A stretch of 64,000 nt of DNA from Pseudaeromonas sp963677375. Its GTDB lineage: Bacteria > Pseudomonadota > Gammaproteobacteria > Enterobacterales > Aeromonadaceae. The translations under genes and the position numbers were made by a program. The notes below the pieces were generated by a model. It was not told where the DNA came from. It did not search any database and saw only the letters and a program-made list of their open reading frames with translations. The number at the start of each line of letters is the position of its first letter. Within the stretch, counting starts at the first letter, position 1. The stretch is from positions 130,110-194,109 of the forward strand of contig CAXXIF010000010.1 of the NCBI GenBank assembly GCA_963677375.2, in the 5' to 3' direction. Below, in pieces: positions 18,541 to 27,488 of the stretch.

Positions 18541-18573
18541 AAACCGGGGGCCTCAACAACCTCCGGTTTTTTT
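18541..18573 (+). terminator. Intrinsic terminator between yfaP and guaC
   Basis: Ten-base-pair stem (AAACCGGGGG paired with CCTCCGGTTT, one G-U), nine-base loop, then seven T. It closes the yfa operon, or attenuates transcription into guaC if the promoter at 18508 is real. Confidence 0.85.
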
Positions 18574-18612
18574 GTGCCCGCTACAGCTGCGGCTTAGAAA
18601 AGGATCGACAAT

Positions 18613-19656
18613 ATGCGTATCGAAGAAGACTTGAAACTTGGCTTTAAGGATGTGCTGGTTCGCCCCAAGCGCTCAACCCTGAATAGCCGCTCCCAAGTAA
18701 AATTGGAGCGGGAGTTTACGTTCCGGCATGCCCAGTGTCAATGGAGCGGCGTCCCCATCATAGCCGCCAACATGGATACCGTCGGCACCTTTGCCATGGC
18801 CCGCGTGTTAGCCAGTTTCGAGATGATGACGGCGATCCACAAACACTACAGCATCGAAGAATGGCAGAACTTTGTGGCGCAACAGGATGAAACCGTATTG
18901 CGGCATGTCCTGGTTTCCACCGGCACTTCCGCCAGCGATTACGAGAAGGTCAAAACCATTCTCGCCCTGTCACCGCAGTTGCGTTTCATCTGCGTCGACG
19001 TGGCCAATGGCTACGCCGAACACTTCGTCGATTTCGTGAAAAAGATGCGCGATACCTTTCCGAACCATGTCATCTGCGCGGGCAATGTCGTCACCGGCGA
19101 GATGGTGGAAGAACTGATCCTCTCCGGCGCCGACATGATCAAGGTGGGGATTGGCCCTGGCTCTGTGTGTACCACCCGAGTCAAGACCGGGGTGGGCTAC
19201 CCGCAGCTGTCGGCCATCATCGAATGTGCTGATGCAGCCCACGGTCTGGGTGGTCAGATCGTCGGCGATGGCGGCTGCGCCTGCCCTGGCGACGTGGCCA
19301 AAGCCTTCGGCGGCGGTGCCGATTTTGTCATGCTCGGTGGCATGCTGGCCGCTCATGATGAGAGTGGTGGCACCCTCATCGAGCACGAGGGTCGTCGCTT
19401 CATGCAGTTCTATGGCATGAGCTCGGCATCCGCCATGGGCAAACACGCCGGTGGCGTGGCCGAATACCGGGCCTCGGAAGGTAAAACCGTGGAGCTGCCG
19501 TTCCGTGGCCCAGTCGATGCCACAGTGCGGGATATCTTGGGCGGTGTCCGTTCAACCTGTACCTATGTCGGTGCCGCTACGCTCAAAGAGCTGACCAAAC
19601 GCACCACCTTCATCCGGGTGCGGGAGCAGGAAAACAACGTCTACGGCAAAGAGTAG
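18613..19656 (+). CDS. guaC: GMP reductase
   Basis: NADPH-dependent conversion of GMP to IMP in purine salvage. The 347-residue length equals E. coli GuaC. The IMPDH/GMPR barrel is clear: catalytic Cys in GIGPGSVCTTR (about residue 186), GDGGCACPGDVAKAFG, and the GGMLAAHDESGG phosphate region. AAGGA precedes ATG 18613. It appears monocistronic, with a terminator on each side. Confidence 0.98.
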   Translation: MRIEEDLKLGFKDVLVRPKRSTLNSRSQVKLEREFTFRHAQCQWSGVPIIAANMDTVGTFAMARVLASFEMMTAIHKHYSIEEWQNFVAQQDETVLRHVLVSTGTSASDYEKVKTILALSPQLRFICVDVANGYAEHFVDFVKKMRDTFPNHVICAGNVVTGEMVEELILSGADMIKVGIGPGSVCTTRVKTGVGYPQLSAIIECADAAHGLGGQIVGDGGCACPGDVAKAFGGGADFVMLGGMLAAHDESGGTLIEHEGRRFMQFYGMSSASAMGKHAGGVAEYRASEGKTVELPFRGPVDATVRDILGGVRSTCTYVGAATLKELTKRTTFIRVREQENNVYGKE

Positions 19657-19699
19657 TCACTGGATTTTCGAGCCGTCGACTCGCCGCAGCAGCATAAAA

Positions 19700-19723
19700 T
19701 AAGGGAGGCTATTGCCTCCCTTA
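19700..19723. terminator. Hairpin between guaC and the YjfB-like gene
   Basis: Ten-base-pair perfect stem TAAGGGAGGC/GCCTCCCTTA with a four-base loop. On the minus strand it is followed by TTTTAT, so it fits best as the terminator of the small minus-strand gene; it may also stop guaC transcripts. Confidence 0.65.
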
Positions 19724-19752
19724 ACACATAGACAAACAGGCTGAGCCAGGGC

Positions 19753-19944
19753 TCAGGCATGGATGTCAATATTGTTGCCAATCGACCCGGATGCAGATTT
19801 TGCCGGAGTCGCAGACGGTGCTGTTTGGGCAACCCCCTGAACCAACTCCAACGCGGCCTGCCCCTGAGCTTTCTGCTGACGATTTGCCATTACAGCAGCC
19901 AGCAGTTCATGGCTCACACTACTACTTGGTGCAGAAACACTCAT
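19753..19944 (-). CDS. Small YjfB-like putative motility protein
   Basis: Sixty-three residues, beginning MSVSAPSSSVSHELLAAVM and ending GSIGNNIDIHA. The (G)xNIDI C-terminal end and small polar N-terminus match the YjfB family, annotated as a putative motility protein; no function is established. The ATG at 19944 is chosen because AGGAGGT lies seven bases ahead; the longer frame (to 19968) has no site. No signal peptide or membrane segment. Confidence 0.7.
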   Translation of the reverse strand: MSVSAPSSSVSHELLAAVMANRQQKAQGQAALELVQGVAQTAPSATPAKSASGSIGNNIDIHA

Positions 19945-19992
19945 AGCGACACCTCCTGTCCAACACATATATCGGCTGGCTCGGCACTAAGT

Positions 19993-21294
19993 TTAGCGCT
20001 CAATCAAATGATCCGATTCCACGGTTGCTTGCGGCTGGCGCCAGCGGCGTTGCAGTGCGGGGGCGTAGTGCCACAGGGCATAGCCAGCGGCGAGCAGCAG
20101 GGCGTAGAGCGCCTGTTCGGCCAGGGCCAGCAACACCAGGCCACACAACAGGCAACTGATCGCCGCCAGCAGACGTCCGGTGGCTGGCAACAGTCGCCAT
20201 CCGGCCGCCATACACAGCAGGTAGACCAGAATGAAGTTGCCGTTGGCGTAGCGGATCAGCTGATCCAGCGGCAGGTGCCAGACCCGGGTCACTCCGGTCG
20301 CCAGCACGCACACCAGCAAGATACACAGCAAAGCGAGCACCGGCGTGCCGCGGGAGGAGAGGCGCGCCAGGGGGCGCGGTAGCTTGCCCTCGTCGGCCAG
20401 ACTCCAGATCAGTCGGGCAAAGCCCTGCAGGTAGATGTTGATGCTGGCAAAACAGGAGAGATAGCCGAGGATCGCCGCCAGCCATTTCGCCGAGGGGCCC
20501 AGCAGTTGCGCCAGCAACACGGGAATGGCACTGCCATTGGTCGCCTCATCGCCATAGAGACCGAACTTCACCACCGCCACCGAGTTGGCCCAGTAGATGG
20601 CCCCGGCCAGCAGCACACCGCACAGCAACGCCAGCGGGTAATCCCGCCGCGGATTGCGAAACTCCTCGCCCATATGGGCAAACGCCTCCAGCCCGACAAA
20701 GCACCAGAACATCACCGCCATGGCGCTGCCCAGTGCTGGCAGGCCCGCCAGCTGAGGTAACGGCTGCAGACCATCGTGCCAGCTCAAGTCCCCCAGCCAC
20801 CAAATCAGCACCGTCATGACGACTATGGCTCCCGCAATCAGCAACTGCAAACTACCGGACGAACCCGCGCCGCGCAGACCGAGCAGCAGCACGCCGCCCA
20901 GGGTCAGCAACTGCACCGCCCACAGGCTCCAGTCGTTCATTGCAAACAGCGCATGCCAAAAACCGGCCGCCATATTCAGCGCCGCCGGCAAGCCCACCGG
21001 CAGCACCGCCAAAAACAAAAACGCCGAGAAGCGTTCAGCCCCCGGGCCAAAGGCCAGGCCAATCAGGTGGGGGGCGCCTCCGGCATGGGGGTAGCGGCGT
21101 CCGAGACGGGCGAAAGTAAAGGCAATCGGCAGCACCAGCGCGATCAGCAGCAGCCAGATCCACACCGAGGACGGGCCCGCCAGGGCCGCCGAGGTGGCCG
21201 GTACCACAAAAATCCCCGTTCCCAGCAGCGAGGTGGCCAACAAGCCAATTCCCTGCCACAGCCCCAGCTCCTTGTTTAATCTCGGCATATCCAT
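19993..21294 (-). CDS. yjeH: YjeH-type amino-acid (methionine/branched-chain) exporter
   Basis: APC-superfamily inner-membrane transporter of 433 residues with about twelve hydrophobic segments. It begins MDMPRLNKELGLWQGIGLLA, followed by LLGTGIFVVP (APC helix 1 unwound region) and GLEAFAHMGEEFRNPRRDYP, both typical of YjeH. E. coli YjeH exports methionine and branched-chain amino acids; substrate here is inferred. ATG 21294 has AAGGTGA upstream; ATG 21288 is an alternative. It is divergent from an Lrp/AsnC-type regulator, which probably controls it. Confidence 0.88.
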   Translation of the reverse strand: MDMPRLNKELGLWQGIGLLATSLLGTGIFVVPATSAALAGPSSVWIWLLLIALVLPIAFTFARLGRRYPHAGGAPHLIGLAFGPGAERFSAFLFLAVLPVGLPAALNMAAGFWHALFAMNDWSLWAVQLLTLGGVLLLGLRGAGSSGSLQLLIAGAIVVMTVLIWWLGDLSWHDGLQPLPQLAGLPALGSAMAVMFWCFVGLEAFAHMGEEFRNPRRDYPLALLCGVLLAGAIYWANSVAVVKFGLYGDEATNGSAIPVLLAQLLGPSAKWLAAILGYLSCFASINIYLQGFARLIWSLADEGKLPRPLARLSSRGTPVLALLCILLVCVLATGVTRVWHLPLDQLIRYANGNFILVYLLCMAAGWRLLPATGRLLAAISCLLCGLVLLALAEQALYALLLAAGYALWHYAPALQRRWRQPQATVESDHLIER

Positions 21295-21365
21295 AGTCCG
21301 TTCACCTTACTTTCTGCTATGTTAACGCCGCCGGCTTGCCCTGTAACGGCGCAAATTGGCGGCGA

Positions 21366-21395
21366 TGACGGTCAAAATGACGGTTTTGGTCGTCA
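21366..21395. promoter_or_regulatory. Operator-like inverted repeat between yjeH and the Lrp-type gene
   Basis: TGACGGTCAAAA, six-base spacer TGACGG, TTTTGGTCGTCA. The 12-base arms match at ten positions. It lies in the 137-base divergent region, 71 bases from the yjeH start and about 40 from the regulator start. A natural guess is autoregulation and control of the exporter by the adjacent Lrp/AsnC protein. Confidence 0.6.
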
Positions 21396-21431
21396 TGTTG
21401 CGTGCGCAGCGCGGCAGGCTCAGACCCGGGA

Positions 21432-21869
21432 GTGAGGTTGTTGGATAAGTACGATCAGAAGATCATGGCCCTGCTGCAGGATGACGGGCGCATGAGCATC
21501 AGCCAGTTGGCGCGGGAGGTCAGCCTCTCCCGCTCTGCCGTGACCGAGCGCCTGAAACGGCTGGAAGAGAGTCACACCATCAGCGGCTATCACGCCCGGC
21601 TGGGCAGCGCGCAGCAAGCGCCGATCCGCGCCTATTTCGAGCTGTTTTACCAGGTGGCGCGTTGCGAGCAATATGCCGAACAGTTACGGCTGCTGCCGGA
21701 AGTCCAGCTGTGTCACAGCATCAGTGGCCAGACCGATATGCTGGTCTATGTCGAAGTGGCGGATATGACGCGGCTGGAATCCTTGCGCCGCGAGATAGAA
21801 AACCTGCCGAATATCACCATGGTCAAAACCCATATGGTGCTCAGCGAGCTGATTAATCGCAAATTCTGA
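21432..21869 (+). CDS. Lrp/AsnC family transcriptional regulator
   Basis: About 145 residues. An N-terminal winged helix (LDKYDQKIMALLQDDGRMS, then LAREVSLSRSAVTERLKRLE) is followed by the RAM/AsnC effector domain (RAYFELFYQV to TMVKTHMVLSEL). The start is uncertain: GTG 21432, TTG 21438 and TTG 21441 all sit near a GGGAGTGAGG sequence, and GTG 21402 is also open. It is divergent from yjeH, which suggests that it senses an amino acid and controls that exporter. Confidence 0.88.
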   Translation: MRLLDKYDQKIMALLQDDGRMSISQLAREVSLSRSAVTERLKRLEESHTISGYHARLGSAQQAPIRAYFELFYQVARCEQYAEQLRLLPEVQLCHSISGQTDMLVYVEVADMTRLESLRREIENLPNITMVKTHMVLSELINRKF

Positions 21870-21983
21870 TTTTGCCAGAATACTCAAGTTCCACGGCTGT
21901 TGCCCAACCCTGGTTTATACTTGCCTCATCAACCGGGTTGGCCTGTTGATGCCAAACGCGAATTCAGTTCGGAGTCATTGATC

Positions 21984-22745
21984 ATGAAGTTGCTGTCGTC
22001 ATGGATATGGATATGCTGGATAACCTCGGGGCTGGCCCACGCCGATACTCTACATGTCGGTACCGCCCCCTGGCGACCCTTCGCGTTTTATGATGAACAG
22101 CATCACCTCAAGGGGATTGCGGTAGATATTGCCCGCGAGTTGGCCCGAAGAACCGACCATCAACTACAACTCGAACTCTACCCGGCCAAGCGTTTGAACC
22201 AGTTGTTCGATGCCAAACAGCTGGATATCAACATCGCCGACTCACCGCAATGGAACCCGCAGCCCCCCACAGTGCCGTTGCGCTTTACCCGCAGCTACAT
22301 GCAGGTTCGGGAATATCTCTATTTTGCCGATGATCATCATATGACGATCCAGGCCGTCAACCAGCTCAAGGATCAAGACATTGGCATTATCCGCGGCTAT
22401 TTCTATCCCAAACTGGAGCCGCTGTTTCTATCCGGTCAGTTACGCAAACATGAATATGCGAATGAAGAAACCCAGTTGGAGATGCTCAAACGCCACCGGC
22501 TGGATGCCATAGTGATGGATGAAGTCTTGTTCAATCATCTGATGCAGCATAATCCGCAACTGGCCTCCACCTTCCGCCGCGGCGTTCAGCTGAGCACAGC
22601 GCCACTCGCCTTGAAGCTGCATGCTGCCGATGAACTGCTGGCACAGCAGCTGGATAATGCACTGCTGCATATGGAGCAGGAGCATGTCCTTGAGCGCATC
22701 ATCCAGAGTTACAGAACACCCGCTTCGGCCAACGTCCACGAATGA
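21984..22745 (+). CDS. Periplasmic solute-binding protein (family 3)
   Basis: 253 residues with a signal peptide (cleavage near LAHA). The mature protein starts DTLHVGTAPWRPFAFYDE and contains GIAVDIARELARRT, the usual opening of family-3 amino-acid or polar-solute receptors, and a lobe with LDAIVMDEVLF. ATG 21984 has GGAG nine bases ahead. No permease or ATPase genes adjoin it, so it is an orphan receptor; ligand unknown. Confidence 0.85.
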   Translation: MKLLSSWIWICWITSGLAHADTLHVGTAPWRPFAFYDEQHHLKGIAVDIARELARRTDHQLQLELYPAKRLNQLFDAKQLDINIADSPQWNPQPPTVPLRFTRSYMQVREYLYFADDHHMTIQAVNQLKDQDIGIIRGYFYPKLEPLFLSGQLRKHEYANEETQLEMLKRHRLDAIVMDEVLFNHLMQHNPQLASTFRRGVQLSTAPLALKLHAADELLAQQLDNALLHMEQEHVLERIIQSYRTPASANVHE

Positions 22746-22798
22746 GAATTCCAATCCAGGTTGAAGCCTGAAACGACGCATTATGGAGACAAAGCCAC

Positions 22799-22830
22799 AA
22801 AAAAGCCCCGCCAGTGACGGCAGGGGCTTG
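22799..22830 (-). terminator. Intrinsic terminator of the GH57/GH119-type gene
   Basis: On the minus strand: AAGCCCCTGCC, loop, GGCGGGGCTT, then six T. The stem has a one-base bulge. It lies about 50 bases beyond the enzyme gene stop. Confidence 0.85.
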
Positions 22831-22877
22831 GGCTAGCAGCCACCGCAAGCGGGGCCAAGTCAGCTTGATAACCGCCC

Positions 22878-25800
22878 TTATTGGGCGGCTATGCTGTATT
22901 TCAAAGTACTGTCGTTAAAGGTCACCTTGTAAGCACCCACTACGGTTGTGGTGATATCCTTACCGGATTTCTCGGCCACACCATCGGCGTTGTTGTCACC
23001 ATAGTTGGTAGCCCAATCACCGTTGACATCCAGCTTGAAGCGTTGCGCCCCGTTGGCATCGCCGGCACCACTGAAAGTGATGTTCGCCTGCCAGGTGTTA
23101 TCGGCCACCAGCGTCATGGCACTGGTGCCCCACCCGTTCGGCGTACCACGGAAATAGAGCTGGGTGAAGTTCTTCTTGAAGTTCACCACATCCTGCACCG
23201 TCACCACTGAGCTGGCGGTACTGGTCAGGCCGTCGTTATCGGTCACAGTCACGGTGACGGTATAGGTACCGGCGGCAGTGAATGTGCGGGTTAGGGTGCT
23301 GGTGGTTTCACCCGTATTCCACTGATAGCTCTGGATGGTGCCATCGCTGTCGGTAGAACCAGCAGCACTGAAGGTCACACTGCTGCCGGTAGTAACCGTG
23401 GTACTGGTTGGCGTCACGGCGGCGACCGGTGGTTTCGGTGTCACCGGACAGGCAACCTGATAGGCCAGGGTCAAGTCATTGACTTCGACGATGCAGGTAC
23501 CCACCAAAGTGGTGTAGATATCACTGCCGGTCAGATCCAGCTTGCCATCCTTGTTGGTATCACCATAGTTCTGCGACCAGTCACCCTTCACGTCAAACTT
23601 GTAACGCTGGTTGGACTGGCCGTCGAAGACCACGCTGGTACGCCAGGTATTGGCGGCCACTAGTGTCATCGGCGTCGCCGCCCAGGCATTCGGAGTCCCA
23701 CGGAAGTAGAGTTGAGCAAAGTTGTGGGCCGGGGTCGTATCCTTGAGCGTCAAGGTCACTTGCGCGGTATTGGTCGCTCCCTGGTTGTCGGTAACCGTCA
23801 CACTGATGGTCTGGGTCTGGTTGACCGTGACCGCAATGCTGGCGGTGGTTGCACCCGTGCTCCACAGATAGCTGGCAATGGTGCCATCGCTGTCCGTAGA
23901 ACCCGCTGCACTCAGGGTCACTACAGTTCCTGCATCCACCGTCTGGCTAGCCGGAGTAATGCTGGCAACTGGAGCCTTGTTGACCGGAACAGTCAGCGTC
24001 ACAGATGCAGAGGAGGTTGCCCCCTTGTTATCCGTCACGGTCAGGGTCACTGTCTGGGTGGTGTTAACCGTCAGACTGATGGTCGGCGTGGTCGCACCCG
24101 TACTCCAGCTGTAGGCGGCGATGGAGCCATCACTGTCGCTAGAACCGGCGCCACTGAGCGTCACCACGGTACCAGCCGCTACGGTCTGGCTAGCCGGGGT
24201 AATCACAGCCACCGGCGGTTGGTTGACATCCACGTTCGGTTGTCCCTCAATCACCACGCCTGTGTTCACACTCCAGATACCCGCCGGAACTTTATAGTTC
24301 GCGCCACCATTGTTATCCCAAGTACCACTGCAGTTATTCGGCACAAACTCGACCGCATCCCCGCTTGAAACATCGACTGTGTACGCAAACCAGCTATTAC
24401 CGACGCTGCTCATGGCCACACCCGGTGCTGTGGTCCAGGTCCCGGCATCAATCCGGTAGTGCAGACACGCCTTGTTCCAACTGGTATTGCGATAGTAGAT
24501 GGTGGCATTGAGTTTCAGATCTGCAGGTTTGCCGCTGGTAACAGAACCATCGGCCGCCAGAGTGTAGATCCCTTCCTGGAACATCAGACCGGCTTCACTT
24601 GGCTTGAAGCTGGCTGAGCCGGCTTCCTGATAGCGCAAGTACATGCCGGAGACATCACCGCTGTAACTATCTTTGACCCGGAAGTACCGATCACTGCCCG
24701 ACAAAGGCGCAACGGCTTGAGAGTCCCACTCAGGCTGCCCCTGATCCTTGGTATCGACACTCAGGCCACTGATGCCCGCCTGGCTGCCTTGTACATACAC
24801 GGTCACACTCTTGCTCGGTGCCTTGTCGGTAAAGAACGCATGCTCACCGGCAATATCGCCGTTGATGTCTTCAACCTTCTTGGTCCCTTCCATCTTGTAA
24901 CGACCGGCACCCACGTAAACTTGCTGGATCGTACTCTTGGTCACATTGCCCTTGGCATCAGTGGCTTCGATGTAATAATCCAGCAGTTGATCGCGATACT
25001 GGTTCAAGTAGGTGAAGTAGAGATTGGCAATCTTCTGGGCCGGAACCACCTGGAAGGCGGCCGTACTGCTCGGTTGCCAAGAGACACCATTGATATCGGC
25101 GCTCAGATCCCGCTCTTTCATGTCATAGCTGACCCACGGGCCAACGCGGCTCGGGTCCACATTCGCTTCGCCACTGTGAGCGACCGGATCATACAACTTG
25201 AACGTCTTATCCTTAGGATCAGCCGACTTGTTGGTGTGAACCCGCACCTTCAACTGGATGTTGGCCACGTCACTGACGTCATAGGCATAGGTGTAGATGG
25301 CAAACTCGTTGTCCATATACATCTTGGCCCAGCCTTCCGCCTTGGAGGCATTGGCACTACCCGGGTTATACGGGTAACGCTGAGGCCACCACAGGGAGGG
25401 ACCTGTTCTGTCCTGCGCCTGATGCGCCGCGACATAGGGCTCGGTGAAATGCAGGGATTGGTTAAAGGAGAGAGTGGGTTTGACACCATCATCGATGTTT
25501 TCATCGTAATAACCGAAGCCGGAATCGATACTGGCGATCAGGAAATACCAACCCAACTCGGCGGGGTTAGCGCCACCGGCGTAGTCTTTGCTAGCATCGC
25601 CCTTGACCGGGTAGGAGAGCATCCATGGATTCAACTGATTACCTGCGTAGGTCACCTGCTTATCCAGTGCACTGGTCGGTGACCAGTAATTGGGATGGGA
25701 ATCCAGCCAGATCTGTTCGGCGGTTTTGGCGTAGTTTTCTGCTGCTTGCAGCAGCGCAAAGTTACGCTCCAGATAGTGGTAGCCATACTCCAGCGAGGGC

Positions 25801-27248
25801 AAGTGCTGACGCAGATCGCCATTGGCGGCGTACTGCGAGGTATAGCTGGTGCCGTGAGCGGTATTGAAGGCAGCAAGCTGACCATTCCAGACGCCCATCG
25901 GCAGATGCCAGTGGTACCAGGTCGGATCGGCGGAGGAGTCACGGGTATCAATCCAGGAACCGTCCTGCACGTGAACCACGTCATCGGCCGGGATCGGATT
26001 GGCCCTGAGGTACTCTTCAACCCCCTCGCCTGTCACACCGCTGTCGGAGTAGGTGACATAACCGGAGTTCTTCCAGGTACCACCATCCCCGGCACGGCCA
26101 GAGGAGTTATCGCCATCGTGAGCGACAACGAAATACTGGGTCCGTCCCAGAGCGCCAGCCACTGACTCATACGGCTTGATGGCCGCGGCTGTGACCGAGC
26201 CCTGATAGCCCTCTTCCCAGGAGCTCGCCTGTTCGACCGGAATACCCGCCACCTTGGAGACAGCGCCAGTTTCCGGGTCCACGTATTGCACCCAATGCGG
26301 AATAGAAGCAAACGGGAACTTGTTCTGGGTGACTTGCTTCTCGTTGAACATTGGCAGGGAAACCCAGGAGCCGACGTTACTTTCGTTCTGCAAATCAGCC
26401 CGGTTCGGTGGCGAAATGACGGTATCGACCCCCGGATCATTCAGATAAGGGTAATCCTTCAGGGTCCGGGAGTAATGCACGTTGCCCAGCACCGACCAAC
26501 TGATGCCCAACTTGTTCAACACCGGGATCAAGCGTTCGGAGAAGCCCAGTTCGGTGGGGAAGAAGCCTTTGGATGAGGTGAAGCTGCTACCGAGGAAGTA
26601 AGGCTGCGCCAGCGTGACGTTTTGATAGATCAGATCCTTGAGGAAATAATCATTGCCCACCAGGGGGCCCATGCTGTGGTGGCCGGTGAAGTGGATGGTA
26701 TCCAGCGCCTTGAAGCCATTGGTCGTCTTCAAAGCCTGCTGGGTAGAGCGCCAGTAATCGCCCCATCCCAGGTTATAGCCATCCTGGTTGCCCAGTTCGG
26801 CAAAGCTCTGCACGTTGTTGATCACCGCCGCCGACATAGTGACTTGGGTCTGACTGAGCGGATGGCTGCTACTGTTGCTGGCCGCCGTTTCCATGGGCCA
26901 GCTCAGATAGGCACCTGTTTTCGCATGGTGCGCATAGTAGGACTCCAGATCATCGTGGGGCATCGGAGTTGTGGTATTCGGAATATAGAAGCTATAGCCA
27001 GCGGGAGGGCTGGCCTTGAGCTGCTTGACCTGACCATCGTACATATAACGAACCGGAGCGCCAACGGCCAGCGCATCGTACTTGCTGACATCATAATAGG
27101 GCCAAAAATTCGGCATATGGTTGTGGTAAATGTGGGTCGCGGCAATCTGGGCATGGGCAGGAGCTCCTGCGACACCGATTGCCAATCCCAACGCGACGGC
27201 GTATGCACAACGCATCACTCGCGGCGGGAGGGTCATTGGGTTTTTCAT
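22878..27248 (-). CDS. Secreted GH57/GH119-type amylase with PKD and starch-binding-like modules
   Basis: About 1456 residues. Signal peptide ends AHA|Q. The catalytic part (about 35-700) shows YHNHMPNFWPY (region 1), GHHSMGPLVG (region 2), FFPTELGFSE with the putative nucleophile Glu about 233, and VAHDGDN with the putative acid Asp about 378. These match the conserved regions of the related GH57/GH119 alpha-amylases. A starch-binding-like module (about 920-1010), two PKD domains, one FRGTPN module, a third PKD and a final FRGTPN module follow. ATG 27248 gives the best signal peptide; ATG 27260 and TTG 27278 are in frame. It probably follows the amylase at 27489 in one transcript. Confidence 0.8.
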   Translation of the reverse strand: MKNPMTLPPRVMRCAYAVALGLAIGVAGAPAHAQIAATHIYHNHMPNFWPYYDVSKYDALAVGAPVRYMYDGQVKQLKASPPAGYSFYIPNTTTPMPHDDLESYYAHHAKTGAYLSWPMETAASNSSSHPLSQTQVTMSAAVINNVQSFAELGNQDGYNLGWGDYWRSTQQALKTTNGFKALDTIHFTGHHSMGPLVGNDYFLKDLIYQNVTLAQPYFLGSSFTSSKGFFPTELGFSERLIPVLNKLGISWSVLGNVHYSRTLKDYPYLNDPGVDTVISPPNRADLQNESNVGSWVSLPMFNEKQVTQNKFPFASIPHWVQYVDPETGAVSKVAGIPVEQASSWEEGYQGSVTAAAIKPYESVAGALGRTQYFVVAHDGDNSSGRAGDGGTWKNSGYVTYSDSGVTGEGVEEYLRANPIPADDVVHVQDGSWIDTRDSSADPTWYHWHLPMGVWNGQLAAFNTAHGTSYTSQYAANGDLRQHLPSLEYGYHYLERNFALLQAAENYAKTAEQIWLDSHPNYWSPTSALDKQVTYAGNQLNPWMLSYPVKGDASKDYAGGANPAELGWYFLIASIDSGFGYYDENIDDGVKPTLSFNQSLHFTEPYVAAHQAQDRTGPSLWWPQRYPYNPGSANASKAEGWAKMYMDNEFAIYTYAYDVSDVANIQLKVRVHTNKSADPKDKTFKLYDPVAHSGEANVDPSRVGPWVSYDMKERDLSADINGVSWQPSSTAAFQVVPAQKIANLYFTYLNQYRDQLLDYYIEATDAKGNVTKSTIQQVYVGAGRYKMEGTKKVEDINGDIAGEHAFFTDKAPSKSVTVYVQGSQAGISGLSVDTKDQGQPEWDSQAVAPLSGSDRYFRVKDSYSGDVSGMYLRYQEAGSASFKPSEAGLMFQEGIYTLAADGSVTSGKPADLKLNATIYYRNTSWNKACLHYRIDAGTWTTAPGVAMSSVGNSWFAYTVDVSSGDAVEFVPNNCSGTWDNNGGANYKVPAGIWSVNTGVVIEGQPNVDVNQPPVAVITPASQTVAAGTVVTLSGAGSSDSDGSIAAYSWSTGATTPTISLTVNTTQTVTLTVTDNKGATSSASVTLTVPVNKAPVASITPASQTVDAGTVVTLSAAGSTDSDGTIASYLWSTGATTASIAVTVNQTQTISVTVTDNQGATNTAQVTLTLKDTTPAHNFAQLYFRGTPNAWAATPMTLVAANTWRTSVVFDGQSNQRYKFDVKGDWSQNYGDTNKDGKLDLTGSDIYTTLVGTCIVEVNDLTLAYQVACPVTPKPPVAAVTPTSTTVTTGSSVTFSAAGSTDSDGTIQSYQWNTGETTSTLTRTFTAAGTYTVTVTVTDNDGLTSTASSVVTVQDVVNFKKNFTQLYFRGTPNGWGTSAMTLVADNTWQANITFSGAGDANGAQRFKLDVNGDWATNYGDNNADGVAEKSGKDITTTVVGAYKVTFNDSTLKYSIAAQ

Positions 27249-27402
27249 GGTTTGACACATTCCTTGTTTGAAGGGCAATCACTTGCTCGGCGATAGGCCA
27301 ATAGCAATCTGGCCACCTGAACCGATCACCTCGGTCAGGACCCCGAATCAGCAGTCTCAGCAAGTTCGATAGCGGGTATCTCTCTGCCCACAGCTAGAGA
27401 AG

Positions 27403-27476
27403 CAGGCATCTCGAGATGCCTGTCCAACACGCCAGTCATGACTGGCAAAGCAGGTGCTGCCAACCGACAGCACCTG
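27403..27476 (-). repeat. Three consecutive dyads between two amylase genes
   Basis: Three perfect inverted repeats: a 20-base palindrome at 27403-27422 (CAGGCATCTCGAGATGCCTG), a 16-base palindrome at 27431-27446 (GCCAGTCATGACTGGC) and a nine-base-pair stem with eight-base loop at 27451-27476 (CAGGTGCTG/CAGCACCTG). None has a T tract. They fill the 240-base gap between the GH13 stop and the GH57-type start and could be RNA-processing stems, weak terminators or protein-binding sites. Confidence 0.75.
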
Positions 27477-27488
27477 TTCATTCGGGCA

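Noticed and set aside
24717..25682. A 321-codon open frame opposite the GH57/GH119-type gene
   Set aside because: Shadow of the enzyme frame; no ribosome site and no domain.
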